DNA of 40,777 nucleotides from JAZQQB01 sp045628865 (GTDB lineage: Bacteria > Bacillota > Clostridia > Lachnospirales > Lachnospiraceae), in the NCBI GenBank assembly GCA_045628865.1, contig JAZQQB010000065.1:1-40777 (forward strand), read 5' to 3'. The notes below the pieces were generated by a model. That model did no database searches. It saw only the letters and a program-made list of their open reading frames with translations, and was not told where the DNA came from. The translations under genes and the position numbers were made by a program. Within the stretch, counting starts at the first letter, position 1, and each line of letters starts with the position of its first letter. Shown one piece after another: positions 23,233-31,667 of this stretch.

Positions 23233-24687
23233 ATGGATTTAAAGAAACAGACATCTGCTCCTCTTTATGAAGCGATTGAGAAATTCAGAAAAAAGAGAAT
23301 AGTACCATTTGATGTACCAGGTCACAAGCGAGGACGTGGTAATGCAGAATTGATAGATTTTTTAGGAGAACGATGTGTTGGTGTTGATGTAAATTCCATG
23401 AAACCTTTGGATAATCTTTGTCATCCGGTTTCCGTTATCAAGGAAGCGGAGGATCTCATGGCAGATGCTTTTGGTGCAGAACATGCTTTTTTGATGGTAG
23501 GAGGAACTACATCAGCCGTGCAGGGCATGGTGTTGTCTGTGTGTAAAGCAGGTGATGAGATCATTGTGCCAAGAAATGTACATAAAAGTGTGATCAATGC
23601 ATTGATCCTTTGCGGAGCAATTCCTGTATATATTACTGCAGAGGTTAATACAAGGATTGGTATCATGTTAGGTATCACAGTGGAACAGGTGGAGGAAGCC
23701 ATCAAAGCTCATCCTAAGGCAGTTGCTGTTTTGGTAAATAATCCAACTTACTATGGTATCTGTTCTGATATCAAGGGAATCTGTGATGTGGCACATTCCT
23801 ATGGTTTAAAGGTGCTTGCAGATGAAGCTCATGGTACACATCTTTATTTTGGAGATAATCTTCCAATTTCCGGAATGGCAGCAGGTGCTGATATGGCAGC
23901 TATCTCCATGCATAAATCAGGTGGGTCTTTGACACAAAGTTCTATTCTTTTGACTAACAATGGTATGAATGCTGATTATGTAAGGACGATCATCAATCTT
24001 ACGCAGACAACCAGCGCATCATATTTGTTAATGACAAGCCTGGATATTTCCAGAAGAAACTTAGCGCTTCGTGGTCGCCAGTCCTTTCAAAAGGTTACAG
24101 AGTGGGCTGAATATGCAAGAGAAGAAATCAATGATATTGGTGGTTACTATGCATATGGTAAGGAATTGATCAATGGAAGCTCGGTATTTGATTTTGATGT
24201 AACCAAGCTTTGTATTTTTACAAGAGATATTGGTTTGGATGGTATTGAAGTATACGATATTCTTCGTGATGATTATGATATTCAGATTGAGTTTGGTGAT
24301 ATCGGTAATATCATGGCGTATATTTCCATTGGAGATAGAATTCAGGATATTGAACGTTTGGTGGGGGCCTTGGCTGAAATTACTCGACTTTATTCTAAAG
24401 AAGAGAAGCGTTTTGAAGTAGACAGAGAAATGCTTTTACCTACTGTTTTGGCATCACCGCAGGAAGCATTCTATGCAACAAAGGAAAAGCTTCCAATCAG
24501 AGAATGTGCAGGCAAGATTTCTGGAGAATTTGTAATGGCATATCCACCAGGTATTCCAATTATTGCTCCGGGAGAAGAAATAACCGAGGAAATCATAGAC
24601 TACATCTTATATTCCATTGAAAAAGGATGTTCAATGCAGGGTATGGAAGATTCGGAATTGAATTTTTTGAATGTTTTGAAGATGTAA
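23233..24687 (+). CDS. speA: Arginine decarboxylase-type PLP enzyme (Orn/Lys/Arg decarboxylase family)
   Basis: This 484-residue cytoplasmic PLP enzyme has the fold and motifs of the short bacterial Orn/Lys/Arg decarboxylases. The N-terminus has FDVPGHKRGRGN, the cofactor aspartate motif is LADEAHGTHLYF, and the PLP lysine is Lys228 in SMHKSGGSLTQ. The C-terminal domain carries YPPGIPIIAPGE. Arginine is the most likely substrate because agmatine-using enzymes (AguA, AguB) follow in the same block, but lysine cannot be excluded from sequence alone. GCAGGAGG lies 6 bases before the ATG. No clear separate promoter is visible, so readthrough from the upstream RNA is possible. Confidence 0.88.
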   Translation: MDLKKQTSAPLYEAIEKFRKKRIVPFDVPGHKRGRGNAELIDFLGERCVGVDVNSMKPLDNLCHPVSVIKEAEDLMADAFGAEHAFLMVGGTTSAVQGMVLSVCKAGDEIIVPRNVHKSVINALILCGAIPVYITAEVNTRIGIMLGITVEQVEEAIKAHPKAVAVLVNNPTYYGICSDIKGICDVAHSYGLKVLADEAHGTHLYFGDNLPISGMAAGADMAAISMHKSGGSLTQSSILLTNNGMNADYVRTIINLTQTTSASYLLMTSLDISRRNLALRGRQSFQKVTEWAEYAREEINDIGGYYAYGKELINGSSVFDFDVTKLCIFTRDIGLDGIEVYDILRDDYDIQIEFGDIGNIMAYISIGDRIQDIERLVGALAEITRLYSKEEKRFEVDREMLLPTVLASPQEAFYATKEKLPIRECAGKISGEFVMAYPPGIPIIAPGEEITEEIIDYILYSIEKGCSMQGMEDSELNFLNVLKM

Positions 24688-24763
24688 CATGATGCAACTA
24701 TTATTGCAGATTGTTGAATAATAAAAAATGCGGGAAATGTTAGGAAACTTGGAGGAAAATAGG

Positions 24764-25621
24764 ATGGAAATGTGGTTTTCAGAGCTTCATTCACCTCATG
24801 TGAAATTTGACATACGAGTTGAGAAGCAGTTGTTTTCAGGGAAAAGTGATTATCAAAGAATTGATGTGTTTGATTCACCAGAGTTTGGAAAGTTTTTGAC
24901 TTTGGACGGAAGTGTTATTTTTTCAGAACAGGATTGTTTTATCTACAATGAAATGGTTGTACATGTTCCAATGTCTGTTCATCCTAATGTAAAAAATGTG
25001 TTGATCATTGGTGGTGGTGATGGAGGTGTTTCTAAGGAATTACTTCATTATGACTCTATTGAGAAGATTGATATCGTTGAACAGGATGATATGTTTGTGG
25101 ATGTTTGTAAGGAATATTTTCCTGTGACAGCTGAAGGCTTAAATGATTCACGTGTCCATGTTTATAATAAAGATGCTTTGAGATTTTTGCGTACCAAAAA
25201 AGATGAGTACGATCTGATCATCAACGATGCAACAGATCCATTTGGTGCTTCAGAGGGATTTTTTACAAGAGAATTCTATGGAAACTGTTTTAAAGCGTTG
25301 AAGGAGGATGGAATCCTGGTATATCAGCATGGAAGTCCATTTTATGATGAGGATGAGGATGCCTGTAGAGCTATGCATAAAAAGGTATACCATACATTCC
25401 CGATCAGCCGCGTTTATCAGGCACATATTCCAACCAGCCCGTCAGGTTATTGGCTTTTTGGATTTGCATCAAAGAAATATCATCCTTTACAGGATTTTAA
25501 GGCAAAAGAGTGGAATGAAAGAAACATTCCAACAGAATATTATACAACAAATCTTCACATGGGAGCCTTTATGCTGCCTAAATATGTAGAAGACCTTTTA
25601 GAAGAGGAGGAAAATCGATGA
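24764..25621 (+). CDS. speE: Polyamine aminopropyltransferase (spermidine synthase)
   Basis: This 285-residue cytoplasmic enzyme transfers aminopropyl groups from decarboxylated S-adenosylmethionine to putrescine, releasing methylthioadenosine. The visible motifs are YNEMVVHVPMSVHPN, the nucleotide-binding glycine loop IIGGGDGGVSKELL, the acidic VEQDDMF and the catalytic Asp motif NDATDPFGASEGFF. The ATG chosen has GGAGG 8 bases upstream; an ATG at 24728 lacks one. The stop overlaps the next start by four bases (ATGA). No S-adenosylmethionine decarboxylase gene is present in the window, so either speD is elsewhere or this protein uses another donor. Confidence 0.9.
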   Translation: MEMWFSELHSPHVKFDIRVEKQLFSGKSDYQRIDVFDSPEFGKFLTLDGSVIFSEQDCFIYNEMVVHVPMSVHPNVKNVLIIGGGDGGVSKELLHYDSIEKIDIVEQDDMFVDVCKEYFPVTAEGLNDSRVHVYNKDALRFLRTKKDEYDLIINDATDPFGASEGFFTREFYGNCFKALKEDGILVYQHGSPFYDEDEDACRAMHKKVYHTFPISRVYQAHIPTSPSGYWLFGFASKKYHPLQDFKAKEWNERNIPTEYYTTNLHMGAFMLPKYVEDLLEEEENR

Positions 25622-26877
25622 GTAGAGTTTTAATCATTGGATGTGGTGGAGTTGCCCAGGTAGCAATTTCAAAATGTTGTCAGGTTAGTGAGGTGTTTAC
25701 AGAAATCTGTATCGCCAGCAGAACAAAAAGTAAATGTGATGCGTTAGCGCAGCAGTTAAAGGATAAAACAAAAACAGTAATCACTACAGCACATGTAGAT
25801 GCTGACAATACACAGGAAGTGATTGATCTGATCAATTCCTATGAACCAGATGCGGTACTTAATGTTGCACTTCCATATCAGGATTTAACCATCATGGATG
25901 CATGTTTGGAAACAAAAGTTCCATATATTGATACAGCAAACTATGAGTGTGAAGATACAGATAACCCAGAGTGGAGAGCTATCTATGAAGAAAGATGTAA
26001 ACGTTTAGGCTTTACTGCTTATTTTGATTATTCATGGCAGTGGGCATATCGTGAAAGATATGAAAAGGCTGGAATCACAGCATTGCTTGGAACAGGTTTT
26101 GATCCAGGTGTAACAAGTGTATTTACAGCGTATGCTTTAAAACATTATTTTGATGAAATCCACACAATCGATATCTTAGATTGTAATGGTGGTGACCATG
26201 GTTATCCATTTGCTACAAACTTCAACCCGGAAATCAATTTGCGTGAAGTTTCAGCTCCAGGTTCTTACTGGGAGAATGGTAAGTGGATCGAGACCGAACC
26301 AATGGCAATCAAGAGAGAATACAACTTTGAAGAAGTTGGTATGAAGGATATGTATTTATTACACCATGAGGAAATTGAAGCACTTGCAGCTAATATTCCT
26401 GGTGTAAAGAGAATCCGTTTCTTCATGACTTTTGGACAGAGTTATTTAACACATATGAAATGTTTAGAGAACGTTGGAATGTTATCAACAACACCTATCC
26501 AGTTTGAAGGAAGAGAAATCGTCCCAATTCAGTTTTTGAAAGCATTATTGCCTGATCCTGCATCTTTAGGACCACGTACAGTTGGTAAGACAAACATCGG
26601 CTGTATCTTTACAGGTATCAAAGATGGCAAGGAAAGAGCAATCAAGATTTACAATGTTTGTGATCATCAGGAGTGTTACAAGGAGGTTGGATCACAGGCT
26701 ATCTCTTACACAACAGGTGTACCAGCAATGATCGGTACCATGATGGTGGTAAACGGACTTTGGAACAAACCAGGTGTATTTACAACAGATGAATTTGATC
26801 CGGATCCATACATGGAAGCATTGAACAAATACGGTCTTCCATGGGTAGTAGATGAGAATCCTATATTGGTTGATTAA
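25618..26877 (+). CDS. Carboxynorspermidine/carboxyspermidine dehydrogenase (saccharopine dehydrogenase family)
   Basis: This 419-residue NADPH-dependent enzyme of the saccharopine dehydrogenase fold starts with the Rossmann loop VLIIGCGGVAQVAISKC. It has the family segments LNVALPYQDLTIMDACLE and GTGFDPGVTSVFTAYA. It condenses aspartate semialdehyde with putrescine (or diaminopropane) to carboxyspermidine (or carboxynorspermidine). Assignment to this subfamily, rather than lysine biosynthesis, rests on its place between speE and nspC. It is translationally coupled to speE through an ATGA overlap and is followed by a terminator-like hairpin before nspC. Confidence 0.9.
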   Translation: MSRVLIIGCGGVAQVAISKCCQVSEVFTEICIASRTKSKCDALAQQLKDKTKTVITTAHVDADNTQEVIDLINSYEPDAVLNVALPYQDLTIMDACLETKVPYIDTANYECEDTDNPEWRAIYEERCKRLGFTAYFDYSWQWAYRERYEKAGITALLGTGFDPGVTSVFTAYALKHYFDEIHTIDILDCNGGDHGYPFATNFNPEINLREVSAPGSYWENGKWIETEPMAIKREYNFEEVGMKDMYLLHHEEIEALAANIPGVKRIRFFMTFGQSYLTHMKCLENVGMLSTTPIQFEGREIVPIQFLKALLPDPASLGPRTVGKTNIGCIFTGIKDGKERAIKIYNVCDHQECYKEVGSQAISYTTGVPAMIGTMMVVNGLWNKPGVFTTDEFDPDPYMEALNKYGLPWVVDENPILVD

Positions 26878-26889
26878 GTTATGAAATAA

Positions 26890-26930
26890 AAGCTCCGCGA
26901 GGTGCGATCCATCGCGGAGCACTCTTTTTT
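26890..26930 (+). terminator. Intra-operon terminator or attenuator hairpin
   Basis: GCTCCGCGA and TCGCGGAGC form a perfect GC-rich 9-bp stem with an 11-base loop, followed by ACTC and six T residues. The T-run abuts the GGAGAAG ribosome binding site of nspC. It separates two enzymes of one pathway. Confidence 0.85.
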
Positions 26931-26944
26931 ATATGGAGAAGAAA

Positions 26945-28069
26945 ATGAGAATTGAGAATGTACCTACACCTGCGTATATCGTAGATGAGAAAAAGTTAAT
27001 TCATAATCTTGAAATTTTAAAAAGTGTTCAGGATAGAACAGGCTGTAAGATTTTATTGGCACAGAAATGTTTTTCTATGTTTTATGAGTATCCACTGATT
27101 GGAAAGTATATCAGTGGGTGTACAGCCAGTGGTTTGTATGAAGCAAAACTTGGTTTCGAGGAGATGAAAAAGGAGAATCATGTTTTTTCTCCTGCATATC
27201 GTGATTCAGAATTTGATGAAATTGTAGGCCTGTGTGATCATATTATTTTTAATTCTGTTGCACAGCTTAAAAAATACAAGGAACGTTGTAAAGGTGTTAG
27301 TTTTGGTCTTCGAATTAATCCAGAGTGTTCTACACAAGGAGATCATGCAATATATGATCCATGTGCACCAGGTTCCCGTTTGGGTGTGACCATTGATCAG
27401 CTAAAGCCAGAGGATTTAGCTGGAGTTGATGGACTTCATTTTCATACTTTGTGTGAACAGAACTCGGACGATTTAGAAACAACCTTACAGGCAGTGGAAG
27501 AGAAATTTGGAAAGTACCTGCATCAAATGAAGTGGCTGAATATGGGTGGTGGACATCATATTACAAGAGATGATTATGATCTTGAGAAATTGATCACTCT
27601 CATTAACCATGTGAAAGAAACCTATCATGTAGAGGTTTATTTAGAACCAGGTGAAGCTGTTGCATTAAATGCAGGTTATTTGAAAACAGAGGTTTTGGAC
27701 ATTGTAGAGAATCATGGGGTGAAGACTTTGATCTTAGATGCATCTGCAGCCTGTCATATGCCGGATGTGTTAGAAATGCCATATAGGCCGCCGTTAAAGG
27801 ACTCGGGTGAAGCTGATGAATTAGAATATACCTATCGTTTGTCATCGTATACATGCCTTGCAGGAGATATCATTGGAGATTACTCATTTAATGAAGAAAA
27901 GCATATAGGAGATATTCTCTATTTTGAGGATATGGCGATTTATTCCATGGTAAAAAATAATACTTTTAATGGAATTGGTTTGCCATATATTGTGGCGATG
28001 CATACAGATGGAACATGTGAAGTTGTGAAAGAGTTTGGATATCAGGATTTTAAACAAAGACTTTCATAA
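26945..28069 (+). CDS. nspC: Carboxynorspermidine/carboxyspermidine decarboxylase
   Basis: This 374-residue PLP enzyme of the alanine racemase-fold decarboxylases makes spermidine or norspermidine from its carboxy form. The PLP lysine is Lys41 in LLAQKCFSM. The active-site motifs GLHFHTLCEQN, MGGGHHITRDDYD and YLEPGEAVALNAG are present, as is the late CLAGDIIGDY with the catalytic Cys. The start at 26945 is preferred because GGAG is 6 bases upstream; an ATG at 26933 would overlap that site. It completes the carboxyspermidine pathway begun by the preceding gene. Confidence 0.93.
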   Translation: MRIENVPTPAYIVDEKKLIHNLEILKSVQDRTGCKILLAQKCFSMFYEYPLIGKYISGCTASGLYEAKLGFEEMKKENHVFSPAYRDSEFDEIVGLCDHIIFNSVAQLKKYKERCKGVSFGLRINPECSTQGDHAIYDPCAPGSRLGVTIDQLKPEDLAGVDGLHFHTLCEQNSDDLETTLQAVEEKFGKYLHQMKWLNMGGGHHITRDDYDLEKLITLINHVKETYHVEVYLEPGEAVALNAGYLKTEVLDIVENHGVKTLILDASAACHMPDVLEMPYRPPLKDSGEADELEYTYRLSSYTCLAGDIIGDYSFNEEKHIGDILYFEDMAIYSMVKNNTFNGIGLPYIVAMHTDGTCEVVKEFGYQDFKQRLS

Positions 28070-28070
28070 G

Positions 28071-28118
28071 AAAAAAGAATTGAACATACAAGCAAACTTG
28101 ATGTTCAATTCTTTTTTT
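28071..28118 (+). terminator. Rho-independent terminator, near-symmetrical
   Basis: AAAAAAGAATTGAACAT pairs with ATGTTCAATTCTTTTTTT around a 13-base loop. It ends nspC and, because of the A-run, can also stop transcription of the convergent reverse-strand gene. Confidence 0.9.
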
Positions 28119-28137
28119 ATTTGACAGTTCTGTTGCG

Positions 28138-28947
28138 CTATTTTGTAAATCGGATGAGTAATCCGGATTTTGCAAGAATCGGTCTAAGGGCAGTATATAA
28201 AAGAGTGGATGCAATTACTGTTAAGATTGCATTTACGGAAGTTGTTAAGGCACTCATTTTTGCCAATGCTTCAGCGATATCCTGTGGAATACCAAAAAGA
28301 TAGTATTTATATGCATAACCTACAAGTGGATCAGCGATGATATTAAAGACCATACCCGAAATACAAGCGGTGATGGTTGCGACTGTGATTTTTTTCTTGG
28401 AAGTTCCAGAAGCAGTCATATGAAAAATATGATGTGCAACAAATCCGGTAATAAGACCGATGCATAGTTTTAACAAAAATGTTTTTGGAGCACTTGTAAC
28501 ATAGCCGCTTGTAAGGTCTGCGATGGTTAGTCCAATAGCACCTGCAATGCCTCCCCAGGAACCACCTAATAAGAGCGCGCCTAATACGACGAAAACATTT
28601 CCTAAGTGGAATGCAGTTTTTTCGGGACCAACAGGAACATCAATCTTGAAAAATTGGAAACCGATATAAGCCAGTGCAGCAAAAAGAGCAGCTTGTGTAA
28701 TGCGTGCAGTTTTTTGTGAAATGGTTAATGTTTCTTCAGCTTTTTTGGCAAATCCATTGATCAGAAACAAAAAGCCAAGACAGGCTCCCAAAATGCCGAA
28801 TAGAATCAGCTTAAAGGCTGGATCAGTTTCGTCAATAGAATGACCTTCACTTGAATAGGATGTTGCACCGAAAATAATAAGAGCAACTCCAGCAATTGCT
28901 AATATAAAGCCAGCAATTTTTAAGATTAGATTGTTTTGTTTTTTCAT
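28138..28947 (-). CDS. ECF transporter S component (PF07155-like) with extra N-terminal region
   Basis: This 269-residue integral membrane protein has a C-terminal ~190 residues matching the DUF1393/PF07155 type of ECF substrate-specific subunits. Its motifs are ARITQAALFAALAYIGFQFF, TAFHLGNVFVVLGALLLGG, GAIGLTIADLTSGYVTSAPK and a final small-residue helix. About 80 residues with two hydrophobic segments precede this, which is more than usual. The start is set by AGGAGGAATATT before the ATG at 28947. No ATPase or T component adjoins it, so it would need a shared module, perhaps the one at 1.2-3.4 kb or another. Its position between polyamine genes hints at a related substrate, but this is inference only. 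Confidence 0.82.
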   Translation of the reverse strand: MKKQNNLILKIAGFILAIAGVALIIFGATSYSSEGHSIDETDPAFKLILFGILGACLGFLFLINGFAKKAEETLTISQKTARITQAALFAALAYIGFQFFKIDVPVGPEKTAFHLGNVFVVLGALLLGGSWGGIAGAIGLTIADLTSGYVTSAPKTFLLKLCIGLITGFVAHHIFHMTASGTSKKKITVATITACISGMVFNIIADPLVGYAYKYYLFGIPQDIAEALAKMSALTTSVNAILTVIASTLLYTALRPILAKSGLLIRFTK

Positions 28948-29133
28948 AATATTCCTCCTCATAATAGATAGGAAAGAAGCACTTTCTTTTTTTAACAGAT
29001 TGTGTAAAAATAGAATTGATTCTTGCTTATCCGAAATAGCATGAATCAAGTATGTATCAAAAGTGGAATTGTTGAAATATCCAATTTAAATAAATTTAAC
29101 CATACCAGTATATATTTGGAAGGAGCAGCTAGC

Positions 29134-30243
29134 TTGAAAATAATAGATTCAACACCAAGAAAAGATCAGTATAGAATGCCAGGAGAATTTGAAAAGCATC
29201 ATGGATGCTTAATGATCTGGCCAGAAAGACCAGGTTCCTGGATTTATGGAGCAAAAGCAGCCCAGACAGCATTTACAAAAATTGCTTCTGAGATTGGAAA
29301 AACAGAGCAAATGTATATGCTTGCAAGCGCTAAACAAATGGAGCAGGCCAGAAAGATGCTTCCTGATTATGTAAAAGTGATAGAGATGGAATCGGATGAT
29401 TCATGGGCAAGAGATGTTGGACCAACCTTTGTAAAGAATGATGAAGAAAATGTCAGAGGAATCAACTGGACCTTTAATGCCTGGGGTGGAACCTATGATG
29501 GTCTTTATGCGGATTGGTCAAAAGACGATAAAATTGCCAAAGCATTTATGGAGATACTTGGAACTGATTGTTATGATGCGGCTCCGTTTGTATTGGAAGG
29601 TGGTTCTATTCATAGTGATGGAGAGGGAACTTTACTGGTAACGGAAGCATGTTTGTTAAGTAAAGGAAGAAATCCAGAACTAAATAAGGATGAAATTGAG
29701 GATAAATTAAGAGACTTTTGTGGAATTGAAAAGATAATCTGGCTTCCATGTGGAATCTATCATGATGAAACCAATGAACATGTGGATAATGTTTGCGCAT
29801 TTACTGCGCCAGGAGAGGTTGTATTAGCATGGACAGAGGATGAAACAGATCCACAGTATGATATGAGTGCAAGATGTTTAGCGGTTCTTCAAAGTGAAAC
29901 AGATGCTAAGGGGAGAAAAATTAAAGTACGTAAATTACTGATTCCAAAGGCGCCAGTTTGTATCACAGAGGAAGAATTAAAGGGTTTTGCTTTTGAAGAG
30001 GGAGAGGATGAAAGAGAAGCGGGAGAAAGACTTGCTGCATCCTACGTGAATTTTTATATTGCCAATGATGCTATTATTCTTCCGCAATTTGAAGATGAAC
30101 ACGATGTGCTGGCAGTAGAAGTACTGCAAGAAGCATTTCCGGATAGAAAGATTGTTCCAATTTACGCAAGAGATATTATTGTAGGTGGCGGTAATATACA
30201 TTGTATTACACAGCAGATTCCAGCTGGTGTAAATTTGGAATAA
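29134..30243 (+). CDS. aguA: Agmatine deiminase
   Basis: This 369-residue cytoplasmic enzyme converts agmatine to N-carbamoylputrescine and ammonia. The peptidyl-arginine-deiminase fold is shown by MPGEFEKHHGCLMIWPERPGS near the N-terminus, the substrate-binding SDDSWARDVGP, and the catalytic cysteine Cys357 in GGGNIHCITQQIP. The start is a TTG with GGAAGGAG 8 bases upstream. It gives the standard protein length; a longer frame from 29023 exists but lacks a ribosome binding site and the extension is not family-like. aguB follows 29 bp later, forming the two-step route from agmatine to putrescine. Confidence 0.94.
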   Translation: MKIIDSTPRKDQYRMPGEFEKHHGCLMIWPERPGSWIYGAKAAQTAFTKIASEIGKTEQMYMLASAKQMEQARKMLPDYVKVIEMESDDSWARDVGPTFVKNDEENVRGINWTFNAWGGTYDGLYADWSKDDKIAKAFMEILGTDCYDAAPFVLEGGSIHSDGEGTLLVTEACLLSKGRNPELNKDEIEDKLRDFCGIEKIIWLPCGIYHDETNEHVDNVCAFTAPGEVVLAWTEDETDPQYDMSARCLAVLQSETDAKGRKIKVRKLLIPKAPVCITEEELKGFAFEEGEDEREAGERLAASYVNFYIANDAIILPQFEDEHDVLAVEVLQEAFPDRKIVPIYARDIIVGGGNIHCITQQIPAGVNLE

Positions 30244-30272
30244 CTGATATGATTATATAAAGGAGACTAGAA

Positions 30273-31151
30273 ATGAGAAAGTTGAAATATGCAGGAATTC
30301 AGATGAAATGTACTAATGATGTGCAGGAGAATATTAAGACCGCAGATCGTTTGGTAAGGGAAGCAGCAAAGAATGGCGCACAGGTAATATTACTTCCGGA
30401 GTTGTTTGAAAATTTGTATTTTTGTCAGGAACGTAACTATGATTATTATAAGCTGGCAAAACCAGTAGAAGAAAACGATGCTGTCTGTCATTTCAAAAGG
30501 GTTGCGAAGGAATTGTCTGTTGTGTTGCCAATTAGTTTTTATGAGCAGGCTGGAAATGTTTTTTATAATTCAGTTGCCATGATTGATGCAGATGGAGAGG
30601 TTTTGGGAATCTATCGAAAGACGCATATTCCAGATGATCATTTTTATCAGGAAAAATTTTATTTTACTCCAGGAAATACTGGATTTAAGGTATGGAATAC
30701 CAGATATGGTAAGATTGGTGTCGGAATTTGTTGGGATCAGTGGTTCCCGGAAACAGCAAGAGGAATGGCTGTTCAGGGCGCAGAACTTTTACTTTATCCG
30801 ACAGCTATTGGTTCAGAGCCAATTTTGGAGTGCGACAGTATGCCACATTGGAGACGCTGTATGCAGGGTCATGCAGCCTGCAATGTCATCCCTGTTCTTG
30901 CAGCCAATCGTTATGGTGAAGAAAAGGTGACTCCTTCAGAAGCTAATGGTGGTCAGGAATCAGCATTGATCTTTTATGGTTCTTCTTTTGTGACAGATGA
31001 GACTGGCGAAGTGCTTTACCAGGCGAGTAGAGATCAGGAAGAAATCATATACGGAGAATCGGATCTTGATGAGGTGCGTGATTTGAGAAATAGCTGGGGA
31101 TTATTTAGAGATAGACGACCTGAGATATATAAAGAAATTGACATAGAATAG
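30273..31151 (+). CDS. aguB: N-carbamoylputrescine amidase
   Basis: This 292-residue nitrilase-fold amidase hydrolyses N-carbamoylputrescine to putrescine, carbon dioxide and ammonia. The catalytic triad is visible as Glu43 (LLPELFENLYF), Lys116 (YRKTHIPDD) and Cys153 (GVGICWDQWFPE). The family signature FYFTPGNTGF and a C-terminal SWGLFRDRRPE are present. GGAGAC lies before the ATG. With SpeA and AguA it completes the ornithine-independent route from arginine to putrescine. No strong terminator follows, only an AT-rich stretch. Confidence 0.95.
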   Translation: MRKLKYAGIQMKCTNDVQENIKTADRLVREAAKNGAQVILLPELFENLYFCQERNYDYYKLAKPVEENDAVCHFKRVAKELSVVLPISFYEQAGNVFYNSVAMIDADGEVLGIYRKTHIPDDHFYQEKFYFTPGNTGFKVWNTRYGKIGVGICWDQWFPETARGMAVQGAELLLYPTAIGSEPILECDSMPHWRRCMQGHAACNVIPVLAANRYGEEKVTPSEANGGQESALIFYGSSFVTDETGEVLYQASRDQEEIIYGESDLDEVRDLRNSWGLFRDRRPEIYKEIDIE

Positions 31152-31220
31152 AATTTACATAATATTTTTTAAAAATTACAATAATCATACTGAAAGTTAC
31201 TATGCAGGTTTTAGGTGTCT

Positions 31221-31266
31221 TGCTATAATCATCTATTGTATTTGGCGTTTCTTTCAGAAATGCCAA
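31221..31266 (+). promoter_or_regulatory. Extended -10 promoter and leader hairpin of the peptide cluster
   Basis: TGCTATAAT (31221-31229) is an extended -10 box with no good -35. Thirteen bases on, TTGGCGTTTC/GAAATGCCAA (31242-31266) forms a 10-bp hairpin with a G-U pair. The 164-bp gap before the peptide gene otherwise contains only its AAAGGAG ribosome binding site. Confidence 0.55.
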
Positions 31267-31315
31267 GGAGAATCGCTTTTAAAAAAGCATATATGATGAA
31301 AGGAGTTATAATAGC

Positions 31316-31528
31316 ATGAAGAAGACATTCGAAAAGCCAGCAATCGCAAAAACAGAATTTGAAGCAACTGCTCATTTGTGTATACCAGGTTGGTATCCAT
31401 CATGCCCACCATCACAGACACCACCACAGACAACCGTTTCAGGTGGAATGACAACAAATGGTGGAAACGGATGCGGTTCAATGCCACCAAAGAAACCATG
31501 TTCTTACCCATGGTGGCCATGGTGGTAG
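31316..31528 (+). CDS. Candidate RiPP precursor peptide
   Basis: This is a 70-residue peptide with a polar, leader-like N-terminus (KKTFEKPAIAKTEFEATAHL) and a composition-biased remainder. Cysteines are at 22, 30, 53 and 62. Pro/Gln/Thr and Gly/Asn-rich stretches follow, and the C-terminus is SYPWWPWW. The K-x-F/Y-x-K-P opening resembles leaders of small peptides modified with PqqD-type recognition proteins. It has no hydrophobic signal peptide. AAAGGAG is 10 bases before the ATG. A strong terminator separates it from the modification genes, a common way to express the precursor in excess. The modified residue types cannot be inferred. It could also be a small structural or regulatory protein, but the neighbours argue for a substrate role. 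Confidence 0.72.
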   Translation: MKKTFEKPAIAKTEFEATAHLCIPGWYPSCPPSQTPPQTTVSGGMTTNGGNGCGSMPPKKPCSYPWWPWW

Positions 31529-31560
31529 AATCAGAACTGTAATTTGCAGATGTTGTATAT

Positions 31561-31595
31561 GAGCTTTCACGTTTTGTGAAAGCTCTTGTCTTTTT
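31561..31595 (+). terminator. Terminator between the precursor and the modification genes
   Basis: GAGCTTTCAC and GTGAAAGCTC pair perfectly around GTTTT and are followed by TTGTCTTTTT. Partial readthrough would give a high precursor-to-enzyme ratio. Confidence 0.9.
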
Positions 31596-31606
31596 ATTAA
31601 TTTCAA

Positions 31607-31638
31607 GTAACTGTCTGTTCGTGGCTTTGAATAGTTAC
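31607..31638. repeat. Short palindromic element with GTAACT/AGTTAC ends
   Basis: GTAACTGT begins and TTTGAATAGTTAC ends a 32-bp segment. The ends closely match those of the larger element at 38721-38905, so this may be a short or deleted member of one repeat family. Confidence 0.5.
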
Positions 31639-31667
31639 AATTTGAAATAAAAGGAATGGGTGATTAA

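Noticed and set aside
28948..29049. A 34-codon N-terminal extension of the reverse-strand ECF S component
   Set aside because: AGGAGG directly precedes the ATG at 28947 and the extension would run into the divergent aguA leader.
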